DNA of 64,000 bases from Cryptomeria japonica (taxonomy: Eukaryota; Streptophyta; Pinopsida; Cupressales; Cupressaceae): contig NC_081410.1 of assembly GCF_030272615.1 (NCBI RefSeq), positions 186,297,619 to 186,361,618 on the forward strand. The letters are read 5' to 3'. Positions 45,252 to 55,284 of this stretch are shown here, in pieces; within the stretch, counting starts at the first letter, position 1, and each line of letters begins with the position of its first letter. Below the pieces are notes generated by a model. It was not told the origin of the DNA and searched no databases. It saw only the letters and a program-made list of their open reading frames with translations. A program made the translations under genes and the position numbers.

Positions 45252-46165
45252 TGTTGGCAATTAACACTCATCGGATTCATTTTTTTGTCATTGATGGCAA
45301 CAAGATTAGATGGAAATCATTTACCAACATTAGAGGCATATATCGGCAGACACCGGCTTTGGAACATTCAGGGCTACACCGACACGGGCATCAGTACTTG
45401 AAGGAAGCTGACATCAAGAAAGATTTATTTAGTAAATCATTTTGTAATTATTGTTGAGGCTGACATTGGATATCTTTTGTAATGCATTGGAAGCCGACAT
45501 AAGGCATGATGTTTGTAATTGGTATATAGGTCAGTCTGCTAGGTCATTTTGGATATATGAAAAATATGATATGACATAGGATGCGACATAGGAGAATATA
45601 GCAGAACTGTATAATGCAAAGTATATGTGTGTAGATCATTTGTATGCAAGTGTTATATCATGCAATGATTTGTAGATAGCTTGGAAATCATCTTGGGAGG
45701 ACAAGAGATACAAGTAGTAGTGTTCAGGATTTATGAACCGGTACAGAGCAGAGCTAGAACTGGAACTCTATCTGGCATAGCAGATGCATTTTTGAGTTCA
45801 ATTTTATTGTTTTACTTCAGCAGAAACTTGTAGTCAATGAGACTCTTTAGTGATGAGCAGTATGCTCTAGGTAGTGTGTCTTCCTGCATGTGCAGGCCCC
45901 CATTATATGTAATATCCTTTCATATGGCCAGTGAACTGATATTGTGGGTCACAAATCCCACTGTGGTTTTTCTTCTTTGACGTTTTCCATGTACAAATTA
46001 TGTTTGCTATGGTGTTCATTTATGTGGATGGTTTATTTGCTTCAAGTTATATGTTTATTTGTTTACCAGTTTATATGTGTATATGGTATAAAAGGATAAA
46101 ATCTAGTTTAACCAGCAGAACATTGATTCACCCCCCCCCCCTCTCAGTGTTATTGGATCCCAATA
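45252..46165 (+). repeat. Element F 5' LTR
   Basis: 914 bp. Terminal bases read CCCAATA where CCCAACA is expected, a C to T change in the end dinucleotide. U3 box 45285-45300, U5 hairpin motif 45962-45990, C-run 46131-46140. Confidence 0.8.
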
Positions 46166-46167
46166 AT

Positions 46168-46179
46168 TGCTATCAGAGC
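46168..46179 (+). other. Element F primer-binding site
   Basis: TGCTATCAGAGC, one mismatch to the initiator tRNA-Met complement; leader CAGTTTGAGGAAGATCC follows (46203-46219). Confidence 0.82.
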
Positions 46180-46239
46180 CTGGTACCTTGGAAGAAGTTT
46201 AACAGTTTGAGGAAGATCCTGAAACCGGAATCTTTGAAC

Positions 46240-46451
46240 ATGGCTATGGAGAAGCAACTTGAGATGGCTCTTGAGGATTATGATGCTGAAAGGATGAAGA
46301 ACTTGAAATTGCAAGAAGAATTAAATTCTGCAAATGAGTTCATTCTTATCCTAAAAGAAAGGTTATCATTAGCTCAAGCCAAGAGAAAAGAACTTTTGCA
46401 AAACCCGGATGATGAGGAGAAGAATGCACTTAAGGAACTATGTCAGAAACT
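46240..46451 (+). pseudogene. Element F gag N-terminus, truncated by D
   Basis: ATG 46240 (M-A-M-E-K-Q-L-E) opens a Glu/Lys/Leu-rich stretch with heptad-like Leu spacing (L-K-L-Q-E-E-L, L-K-E-R-L-S-L-A), predicted here as a coiled coil. Seventy codons are open, then the D LTR supplies Asp-Glu-stop. The open frame upstream of this ATG belongs to LTR and leader sequence and is not counted as coding. Coiled-coil segments are known in gag of some large plant copia elements; the identity is inference. Confidence 0.55.
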
Positions 46452-47856
46452 TGATGAATAATGATGAACAACAGATACCCTAACTGGTACTGAGAGGGGG
46501 GGGTGAATCAGTACATACAAAAACTTCTCTCCGCAACTTATCAAGTTAAAACAATCTTAACCGGTTGTCTTCATTACTGAACTTAACCATGGCAATACTG
46601 GTTAAACACAATAAGACTTCAGACAATATAAATAGGTAAAACTAAATACTTCAAATACATTCAATACTTGATAACTACTTCACCCATAAACATATGCATG
46701 TGGTATATCAACAATACCATAACCATTAGCTCTGCATGCATAATCACTTAAAAAAAGAATACTTAATCATCACATGAAAATGCACAACTCATGACACACA
46801 GATTTTTTCACGTGGAAACCCAAATGGGAAAACCACAGTGGGGATGAATACCCACAAGATTGTTTTGAACTCTCTTGAAGCTCCCTTTGTTAGGAGCCTA
46901 GTCCGGTTAAAGACTTTACAATAAGGTTCTACTAGGAACTGATCCTGTTAAAGATCACTCAGTTATGGGATGGCTCTATACCCTGTTAAAGATTACCTTG
47001 CTAGAGGATTTAAAGAACTCAATGAGCTTGAGTCACCTGGTTAGAGGATCTACAGTAAGCCTGTTAAAGCTACCTGGCAAAAGGATTTTCCTTCTGTTGA
47101 AATGGTTAGAAGACAACAGGTAAAACTCTGATCTGATAATAACACTATATGCTAAGGCAGATCCTTTTCAGTTTCTCTACTCTGCAATCACACTCTGTAG
47201 TTTTCTCTCACTTGGTCTAGCAAGTATCTCATCACTCGGATACATACACAACTTTTTCCAACAACTTACAATAACAAACATCATCGACCTTATAGACAAT
47301 AATTAGGTCAATAACATAAACCCTAAACCCTAATCATTTAGATTTATAATTACAAACGGTCCAATCCTGACCGTTCAAATATTTTATATAGAATGAAATA
47401 ATCTCAAACATATCACAATTCATTCTACATTGTCCATTCTTCACCGCACTTAGAAATCAATAACCCATCACGCTTTCTTCTCATACCGCTAAGAAAATTT
47501 TTCATTCCCAAGGTAGACATTTAATGCAGTCGATCCTTGACATACAAGATCCTCAAGGAAATTCTTCACGTGCACAAAACTGACATGGTATCATGATCTT
47601 ATCCTCATTTCTTAGCTAGCTCATCATGGAATATCATCAGTTGCATCGTACAAGCTATATTGCCAAACTAGAAACCCTAGAGCTGAGACTACCAACCGGT
47701 AGTCACACTTAGTTAAACCCCAACACCGGTTCACTACATCTCTTCAAATCGGTTCTTCAACTTGATCATCAAATAAAAACTACTTCCAATCTTCATACCG
47801 GTTGACCTATACTTATTGACATCAATGACAACATACCGGTTCATCAAATGCCAACA
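46452..47856 (-). repeat. Element D 3' LTR
   Basis: 1405 bp, element-orientation TGTTGGCATTTGATG...ATTATTCATCA. U3 box 47816-47831, U5 hairpin 46810-46836, AAACCCTAAACCCTAA (two telomere-type units) near 47319-47335, and CTGTTAAAG words at 46900-47070. Confidence 0.93.
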
Positions 47857-48159
47857 ATCTCCCCCTTTGGAATTGATGACAATACTTACTTAGCGTAGCA
47901 TTGCAACAAGAAACATCATAGACCAGTGCCAACAAAAATATTTTATCTTCATCAGATATCATACAACAGATATCTTCTCCCCTATCTCATATCTTCTCTT
48001 CTTATTATATATCTTATCCCCCTTTCAGAACAATGCCAAAGTGGAGGCACAAGCTCCTATACTCAACTATGTTGCTCCCCCTATGAAGTAGCATTCTTCA
48101 GCACATCAATCCTGAAAGATTTGTCACTGTAATACTTGACTAATGTGGAGCACACATCT
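47857..48159 (-). other. Element D polypurine tract and 3' untranslated region
   Basis: Purine tract is the complement of ATCTCCCCCTTT at 47857-47868 beside the 3' LTR. Two further CCCCCTT/CTCCCCCT words lie at about 48018 and 48076. No open frame with support. Confidence 0.8.
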
Positions 48160-48641
48160 TTAGTTGACTTTATGAAGGGGAAAAACCCCTAATTCACCTC
48201 TCAAATAGGTAAATGTAGTCTTTGGTAAGGGGTTAGTGAATATGCCTGCTAGTTGCTCCCTACTGAAAACATATTGTAATACAACCTCTCTATTTTGAAC
48301 CTTCTCTCTCAATAAATGATACTTGATTTCAATGTGCTTAGTTCTAGCATGCAATACCGAAGTTTTGGAAATATTGATTGCACTAGTATTGTCACAAAAT
48401 ATAATCACTAGTTCAGATATAGGTACTTTGAAACCATATAATACATGTTTCATCTAGATTGCCTGAGTGCAATTCATAAATGTTGCCACATATTTCACTT
48501 AAGTTGTAGACTAAGAAGTACAGCTCTACTTCTTACTTGTCCATGAGACTAGTCTTCCACGAAGAAAAAATGCTCCACCGGTTGTGCTTTTCCGGTCATC
48601 CATATTACCTCCCCAATCTGCATCGGTAAATACCCTTAGAT
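48160..48641 (-). pseudogene. Element D RNase H C-terminal part, cut by C
   Basis: Minus strand from the C insertion: T-D-A-D-W-G-G-N-M-D-D-R-K-S-T-T-G-G, the S-K-K stop codon TAG (48528-48526), then F-C-D-N-T-S-A-I-N and a C-terminus L-G-V-F-P-L-H-K-V-N ending at TAA 48160. Four stops lie between 48641 and 48453. The 98 codons 48453-48160 are open. Confidence 0.88.
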
Positions 48642-49671
48642 TGTTGGTATTTTGGTATGGTTTTGTCATTGATGTCAACACCTACTAAACACTTATCAAC
48701 TCTGGCACTTTGGAGAATTAGCAACATTCACCGGTATCTGGTACACCAGCAAGATATAATGATCACCGGCACTTAGAATGATATGGAAAACACTTGGTTA
48801 TGTCGAAGACATCGTATGGACACTTTGTTTTGGAGAATTGTTTATTGGTATATTCATATTTGTATATTTGTTGTTAAAGGCAAATAGGTCCAGGTTACAC
48901 CGGCAGGTTTATCTTTTCCGGATCAGCACGGCACACTATGGAGATGATTGATTATTGTTGTAAATGTATTAAGTCGACATGTTCAATCGGTTATTGCATC
49001 CGATATTATATTGTTTGTAAAATATTTTTATTGTAATATATTGTAGAGCCGACCTACTAAAATTGGTCTTAGGTTATGGTATAAATGTAAGATCTTATTT
49101 GTAAAATCAAATGTGGAATGCAAAAAAGGATTGTGTGAAGGTATATGCGAGAATAAGAAGAGTTATACACGCAAACATCATTTGAAGATTGAAGGAGGGT
49201 TTTTGTGAAGACAATTAGAACTACACCAGTACTGAATCCAACATATGAAGATGTTATTTTGTGCAGTACATTCTTATTGGATTTAACCATCCAATTGTCA
49301 GTGTGACTCCCGTTTGTGATTGAGCAATGAGCTCTAGGCGCTTGGCCATTCTGCATGTGCAGACCCCATTTATGTACACTTACTATCTACAGTAGTATCA
49401 TCTGATTGTGGGTAAGGTTTCCCACCGTGGTTTTTCCCCTTACAGGGTTTCCACATACAAATATTGGTGTTATGTGTCGTGGATGACTTTGTCTTTATGT
49501 TTCATGCACTAATCCTTACTGGTATAGCAATTAACCGTTAAAACTGTCTATCGGCATATTAAACTGGATTACCAGTATTAAGCATTAAGTTGGTTAAGTT
49601 GTTTTTGGTTTGAATTTATTTGACAACTGATTCACACCCCCCCCCCTCTCAATTGTCTCTGGGACCTAACA
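48642..49671 (+). repeat. Element C 5' LTR
   Basis: 1030 bp. U3 box 48663-48678, U5 hairpin 49427-49454. Compared with the 3' LTR it lacks about 28 bp between two CCGG(T/C)A words (near 48731), a deletion between short repeats. Confidence 0.94.
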
Positions 49672-49673
49672 AT

Positions 49674-49685
49674 TGGTATCAAAGC
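49674..49685 (+). other. Element C primer-binding site
   Basis: TGGTATCAAAGC, one mismatch to the initiator tRNA-Met complement, two bases after the LTR. Leader CAGCTTGAGGAGATCC follows. Confidence 0.9.
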
Positions 49686-49727
49686 TTAGTCCTCTTTTGT
49701 AGAAGTTTAACAGCTTGAGGAGATCCA

Positions 49728-52700
49728 ATGTCTACTAACTATTTCAGGAAGGACAGTCCTAAACTTGATGGAACCAACTATGGCATATGGAAGATCAGAA
49801 TGGAGACACATCTAAATTGCATTGGAAAGGACATCTGGGATGTTACAAAGAATAGTTATACTGCTCCTACTCAGAGTCAGCCCACTCCACCCAACTTGAC
49901 TAAAAATGAGGAAAATGATTGCAAAGCAAGAGAAGCACTTTTGAGCGCATTATCAGATCAACAGATCATGGGACTATCAGATAGGTCTACTGCTAAAGCT
50001 ATTTGGGATCATTTGGAAACACTAAATGAAGGAGATTCCATAGTCAAAATTGCAAAACTTGAAAGCTTCCGGGTCAGGTACGAACATCTGAAAATGGAAG
50101 AAGATGAAAGGATTTCTGCTTTTATGGAAAGAGTAAATGAAATTGTTTTGGGTATTAAATGTTGTGGAGGAACCTTAAGTGAGGATGAAATTGTTTCAAA
50201 AGTTTTAAGAGGATTTCCACCGGCATACAAAATGAAAGTCACTACTATAAATGAGTTAAGAACAATGCCTAATACATTAGTTACTAGGGATACACTGATT
50301 GGGAAACTTTCAGCTTTTGAAATTGAAGAATTTGGTCTTGTTGCTACTATAAAGATAGATTTGGCCTTTAAAGCATCAACATCATCTGCTCCATCATTTA
50401 ACAAATCTAATTGGAAAGCCTTTTATGCAAGAGAACTTGAAGAAAGCAAGAAAGAAAATGAAGAACTTGAAGAACTTGAAGCACTATTTGCAAGGCAAAT
50501 GCCTAAAGGTCCAGTTGGAAGTAAGTATGAAGGTAAAGCACCCTTTAAATGTTTTAACTACAATAAGATTGGTCATATGGCTTTGAGATGCCCTGATAGA
50601 CATGCTAGACTAAGAGAAGAAGCTAGAAGAACATACAAGCCTAACCCTGAATATCAGAGATACAGATTTAAGAAGAATAAAGACAAATCTTGTTACATTG
50701 CTGATGAAGGTGTGATTGATGATTCTAATGAGGATCCGGTAGACAATGGATGGGTTTTTGTTGCTATAATAGAAGATCAATCGGCACCTACTGCTCAATC
50801 GGTAGAACAGGCCTTGGCAGCTAAAGTTGAAGTAAAGGATGAATGGATCATTGATTCAAGATGCTCACATCATATGACAAGAGACAAAGGTAAATTCTTG
50901 AACTTTCAAGAATACAATGGAGGCTTAGTGAGATTTGGAGATGACAAAGCTTGTTTTATCAAAGGTAAGGGTACAATATCTCTTGATGGTAAGCATAACA
51001 CTGACAATGTTTACTATGTTGAAGGATTAAAGCATAATCTTTTGAGTGTTGGTCAATAAGTTGAGAAAGGATTTTAGTTACAATTCAAAAATGGAAAATG
51101 CAAAATCATGAATAGAACTAGTTTAGAAATTGCAACCGGTAATCAGACTAGAGGTAATATCTTTCATTTGAATAACAATGAAAAGACATGCTTAACTGCA
51201 CATATAGATGAAAGTTGGTAATGGCATAAGAGACTCTGTCATGTAAACTTTGATTGCATGGTGAAGATCAGTACTACTAAGGCAGTTAGAGATTTACCTA
51301 AAATTGTCAAACCTTAGAATACAGTATGTAAGGAATGTCAATTTGGAAAACAAGTTAGAGCTAGTTTCAAAAGTATTCCAAAAAAATCCAATAATGCTCT
51401 TGATTTAATTCACATTGATTTATGCGGTCCAGCTAGAACTAAAAGCTTACAAGGTGATAGATATTTCATGCTAATCATTGATGACTATTTTAGAATGTGT
51501 TGGGTTACTTTTCTTAGAGAAAAATCAGAAGCACTGAGAAAATTCAAACAGTTCAAAGCAATGGTAGAAAATGGAACTGGTAAGAAAATCAAATGTCTAA
51601 GATCATATCAAGGAGGTGAATTTACATCTAAGGATTTTAATACATTCTGTGAAGTAAATGGAATCAGAAGACAGCTATCAGCACCTCAGACACCATAGCA
51701 GAATGGAGTTGTTGAAAGGAAAAACAAAACTATCTTGGATGCAACAAGAAATATGTTATCAGAAACAAACCTACCACATGTATATTGGAGAGAGGCAGTC
51801 AGTACAGCGGTCATACATTCAACAAAGTTCACATCAAAGGTGAAACCGGTAAGACCCCTCATGAACTATGGTTTGGTAATACTCCTACTCTTAAGTATTT
51901 CAGAATTTTTGGAAGTAAATGTTATATCAAAAAAGATGAATATATTGGCAAATTTGATCCTAGAAGTGATGAAAGAATATTTCTTGGTTATTCATCTAAG
52001 AGCAAGGCATATAGATGTTTTAACAAAAGATTGCAAAAAATTGTTGAAAGTACAAATGTAAAGATTGATGAACAATTCAAAGGAACTTCAAGGTATATAG
52101 ACTCTGAACCGGTATAGAATGAAGATCCAGTTACCCCGGTATCATCTAAGGATTCCACAGTAACTGAGGAACAGCAGCAAACAAAGACACCCCAGTATCT
52201 AAAACTTAATCATTCTGAAGATCAGATAATTGGAAACAAGTTTAAAGGAATTATGACAAGAGGAAGATTGGCAAATGAAGAGGTATGTCTTATTTCTCAA
52301 ATTGAACCATCATATGTTAATGAGGCATGTGAAGATAAATTTTGGATTAAAGCTATGGAAGAAGAATTAGAAAAAATTGAGAAAAACAACACTTGGACAT
52401 TAGTTCCCCGGCCTAAAGATAAAAATGTAATTGGAACCAAATGGGTATTCAGAAACAAACTTAATGAAGATGGTAAGGTTGTCAGAAATAAAGCAAGACT
52501 AGTGTGTAAGGGATATTCTCAGAAGGAAGGAGTTGATTACAATGAAACCTTTGCACCGGTAGCTAGAATTGAGGCAGTCAGATTATTTTTGGCTTTTGCA
52601 GCACACAAGAACTACAAAGTTTATCAAATGGATATTAAATGTGCATTTTTAAATTGAAATCTTGAAGAGGAAGTGTACATTGAACAACCTGATGGATTTT

Positions 52701-53839
52701 CTTTGACAGATGACAATGATATGGTTTGCAGGTTAAGAAAAGCTTTGTATGGATTGAAGCAAGCTCCAAGAGCTTGGTATGCAAGACTAGATAAGTATCT
52801 TTTAAAGATTGTTTTTACTAAAGGGAATGCAGACAGCAATTTATATTATAAAATAACTAATGATAATATCTTGATTATAGAAGTATGTGTTGATGATATA
52901 ATCTTTGGAGGAGAAGATGGATTATGTAAAGAATTTTCTATTAAAATGCAGCAAGAATTTGAAATGTCTATGATCAGAGAAATAAAATTCTTTTTAGGAT
53001 TGTAGATTTCACAGACTGATAAAGGTGTATTCTTGAGTCAATCCAAGTACTTAAAAGAGTTACTTAAGAAATTTGGGATGGAAAACTCTAAACCGGTAAG
53101 CACACCTATGACAACAAATGACAAATTATCACTAAGGGATAAATCTACACCTGTTAATCCAACTAGATACAAATCTATGATAGGAGGTTTACTATATTTG
53201 ACACAAACTAGACCGTTTATTATGAATGCAGTATGTATTGTTTCAAGATTTCAAAGTAATCCTAGAGAAAATCATGAATCAGCAGTAAAAAGGATTTTTT
53301 GGTACTTACAAGGCACTATAAATCTTGGATTACGGTATCCTAGAGATGAAAACTTTGAATTATGTGCATACATAGATGCAAATTGGGTAGGAGATGTGGA
53401 TGATAGAAAAAGCACCACCGGCGGAGCATTCTTTCTTGGAAACAGATTAGTTTCTTGGTTGAGTAAGAAACAAAGTTGTACATCTTTATCAACAGCACAA
53501 TCAGAATATGTTGCAGCAGCAACTAACTATACATAGGTACTATGGCTTAAGCAAATGTTGAAAGACATAAAGGTAAAATGCAAGGAACCTATTACTATCT
53601 ATTGTGATAACACTGCAGAAATTGATATATCTAAGAATCTGGTATTACATTCTAAAACCAAACATGTTTCTATCAAACTAAATTTTCTAAGGGAAAATGT
53701 TGAAGCAAAGGAAATAAAACTGGATTATGTGAATAGTAAAGAGCAGATTGCAGATATCTTTACTAAACCTCTGCCTAAGGAGACTTTTGAATATCTCATA
53801 GATCAGCTTCGAGTCATACCCCCACCGGTAGAGACTTAG
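49728..53839 (+). pseudogene. Element C gag-pol polyprotein, broken
   Basis: ATG 49728 (M-S-T-N-Y-F) starts 443 open codons: gag with UBN2-like part, altered zinc knuckle C-F-N-Y-N-K-I-G-H-M-A-L-R-C (Tyr for the second Cys), and protease motif D-S-R instead of D-S-G (catalytic Gly lost). Later stops: 51057, about 51075, 51220, 51316, 51696, 52115, 52655, 53003 and 53534. A 1-bp loss near 51815 shifts frame inside integrase. RT has [11 protein letters not shown] and an unusual C-V-D-D-I-I-F catalytic box (about 52888). RNase H ends at TAG 53837-53839. Unlike B it retains the codons before the VDD box. Confidence 0.94.
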
Positions 53840-54226
53840 ACAATTGATGATTGTCATCAACCAGCAGAATTAACAGAGAGATCTTTTTTCCGACTTTGAT
53901 GGGAAGCTACTTCTCAGAGGGAGTAGTTGGTACACTAAATTGATTGGTATTTTGTATATGAACTTGGTTTTGTTGTAACTTTGGCATTTGATGTCAAAGG
54001 GGGAGAGATTGGTATGGAAAAACATTGAAAAACGCAAGGAAAACACATGTTGCTCCCAGGGGGAGAGATTGTTGTTTGGGAGAGATTATTACTCTTTGTA
54101 TATGTATTTTGATTTCTGGTTATGATCTCTTTTTGGAGATTGTTGGTTTTTGGTATTTGGCATTTCTGTTTTGGCACTTTGATGGTTTTTCCATCTTTTG
54201 TTGCCATCAATGCCAAAGGGGGAGAT
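53840..54226 (+). other. Element C 3' untranslated region with polypurine tracts
   Basis: Three GGGGGAGAGATTG-type tracts (about 53998-54011, 54058-54071 and 54215-54226) and one weaker GAGGGAGTAG (53918). The last abuts the 3' LTR. CATCAATGCCAAAGGGGGAGA is kept in A, B and C. Confidence 0.82.
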
Positions 54227-55279
54227 TGTTGGTATTTTGGTATGGTTTTGTCATTGATGTCAACACCTACTAAACACTTATCAACTCTGGCACTTTGGAG
54301 AATTAGCAACATTCACCGGCAAGCGACTCATGCACAGTCACTGGTATCTGGTACACCGGCAAGATATAATGATCACCGGCACTTGGAATGATATGGAAAA
54401 CACTTGGTTATGTTGAAGACATCGTGTGGACACTTTGTTTTGGAGAATTGTTTATTGGTATATTCATATTTGCATATTTGTTGTTACTAGCAAATAGGTC
54501 CAGGTTACACCGGTAGGTTTTGTTTTTCCAGATCAGCACGGCACGCTATGGAGATGATTAATTATTATTGTAAATGCATTAAGCCGACATGTTCAATCAG
54601 TTATTGCATCAAATATTGTATTGTTTGTAAAATGTTTTTATTGTAATATCTTGTAGAGCCAACCTACTAAAATTGGTCTTAGGTTATGGTATAAATGTAA
54701 GATCTTATTTGTAAGATCAAATGTGGAATACGAAAAAGGATTATGTGAAGGTATATGCGAGAATAAGTAGAGCTATACACGCAGACATCATTTGAAGATT
54801 GAAGGATGGTTTTTGTGAAGACAATCAGAACTACACCCGTACTGAATCCAGCATATGAAGATGCTATTTTGTGCAATACATTCTTATTGGATTTAACCAT
54901 CCAATTGTAGTCAGTGTGACTCCCATTTGTGATTAAGCAGTGAGCTCTAGGCGCTTGGCCTTTCTGCATGTGCAGACCCCATTTATGTACACTTACTATC
55001 TGTAGTAGTATCATCTGATTATGGGTAAGGTTTTCCACCGTGGTTTTTCCCCTTACAGGGTTTCCACGTACAAATATTGGTGTTATGTGTTGTGGATGAC
55101 TTTGTTTTTATGTCTCATGCACTAATCCTTACCGGTATAGCAATTAACTATTAAAACTGTCTAGCGGCATATTAAACTAGATTATCGGTATTAAGCATTA
55201 AGTTGGTTAAGTTGTTTTTAGTTTGAATTTATTTGACAACTAATTCACCCCCCCTCTCAGTTGTCTCTGGGACCTAAAA
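54227..55279 (+). repeat. Element C 3' LTR
   Basis: 1053 bp, U3 box 54248-54263, shorter C-run (CACCCCCCC) than the 5' LTR. The terminal dinucleotide CA has become AA. Confidence 0.93.
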
Positions 55280-55284
55280 GAGAT

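Larger units (their letters stand above)
45252..46451 (+). mobile_element. Element F: 5' part of a copia-like element, cut by D
   Basis: LTR beginning TGTTGGCAATTAAC, PBS, leader and the start of a gag-like frame, stopping exactly at the end of element D (46452). The rest should lie beyond the D right end, outside the window. U3 box TTGTCATTGATGGCAA, U5 hairpin and terminal C-run tie it to the same broad group as A-D, but LTR and gag are not the same family. Confidence 0.8.
48642..55279 (+). mobile_element. Element C: full-length B-family copia inside D
   Basis: 6638 bp, LTRs TGTTGGTATTTTGG...CCTAACA (3' copy ends CCTAAAA). Flanks TAGAT (48637-48641) and GAGAT (55280-55284) match at four of five bases. 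Removing C plus one flank restores the RNase H reading of D. Gag is the best preserved in the window (443 open codons). Confidence 0.95.

Noticed and set aside
46000-46239. Upstream extension of the F gag frame
   Set aside because: Lies in LTR, PBS and leader; translation from an LTR ATG is not expected. The ATG at 46240 after the leader is preferred.
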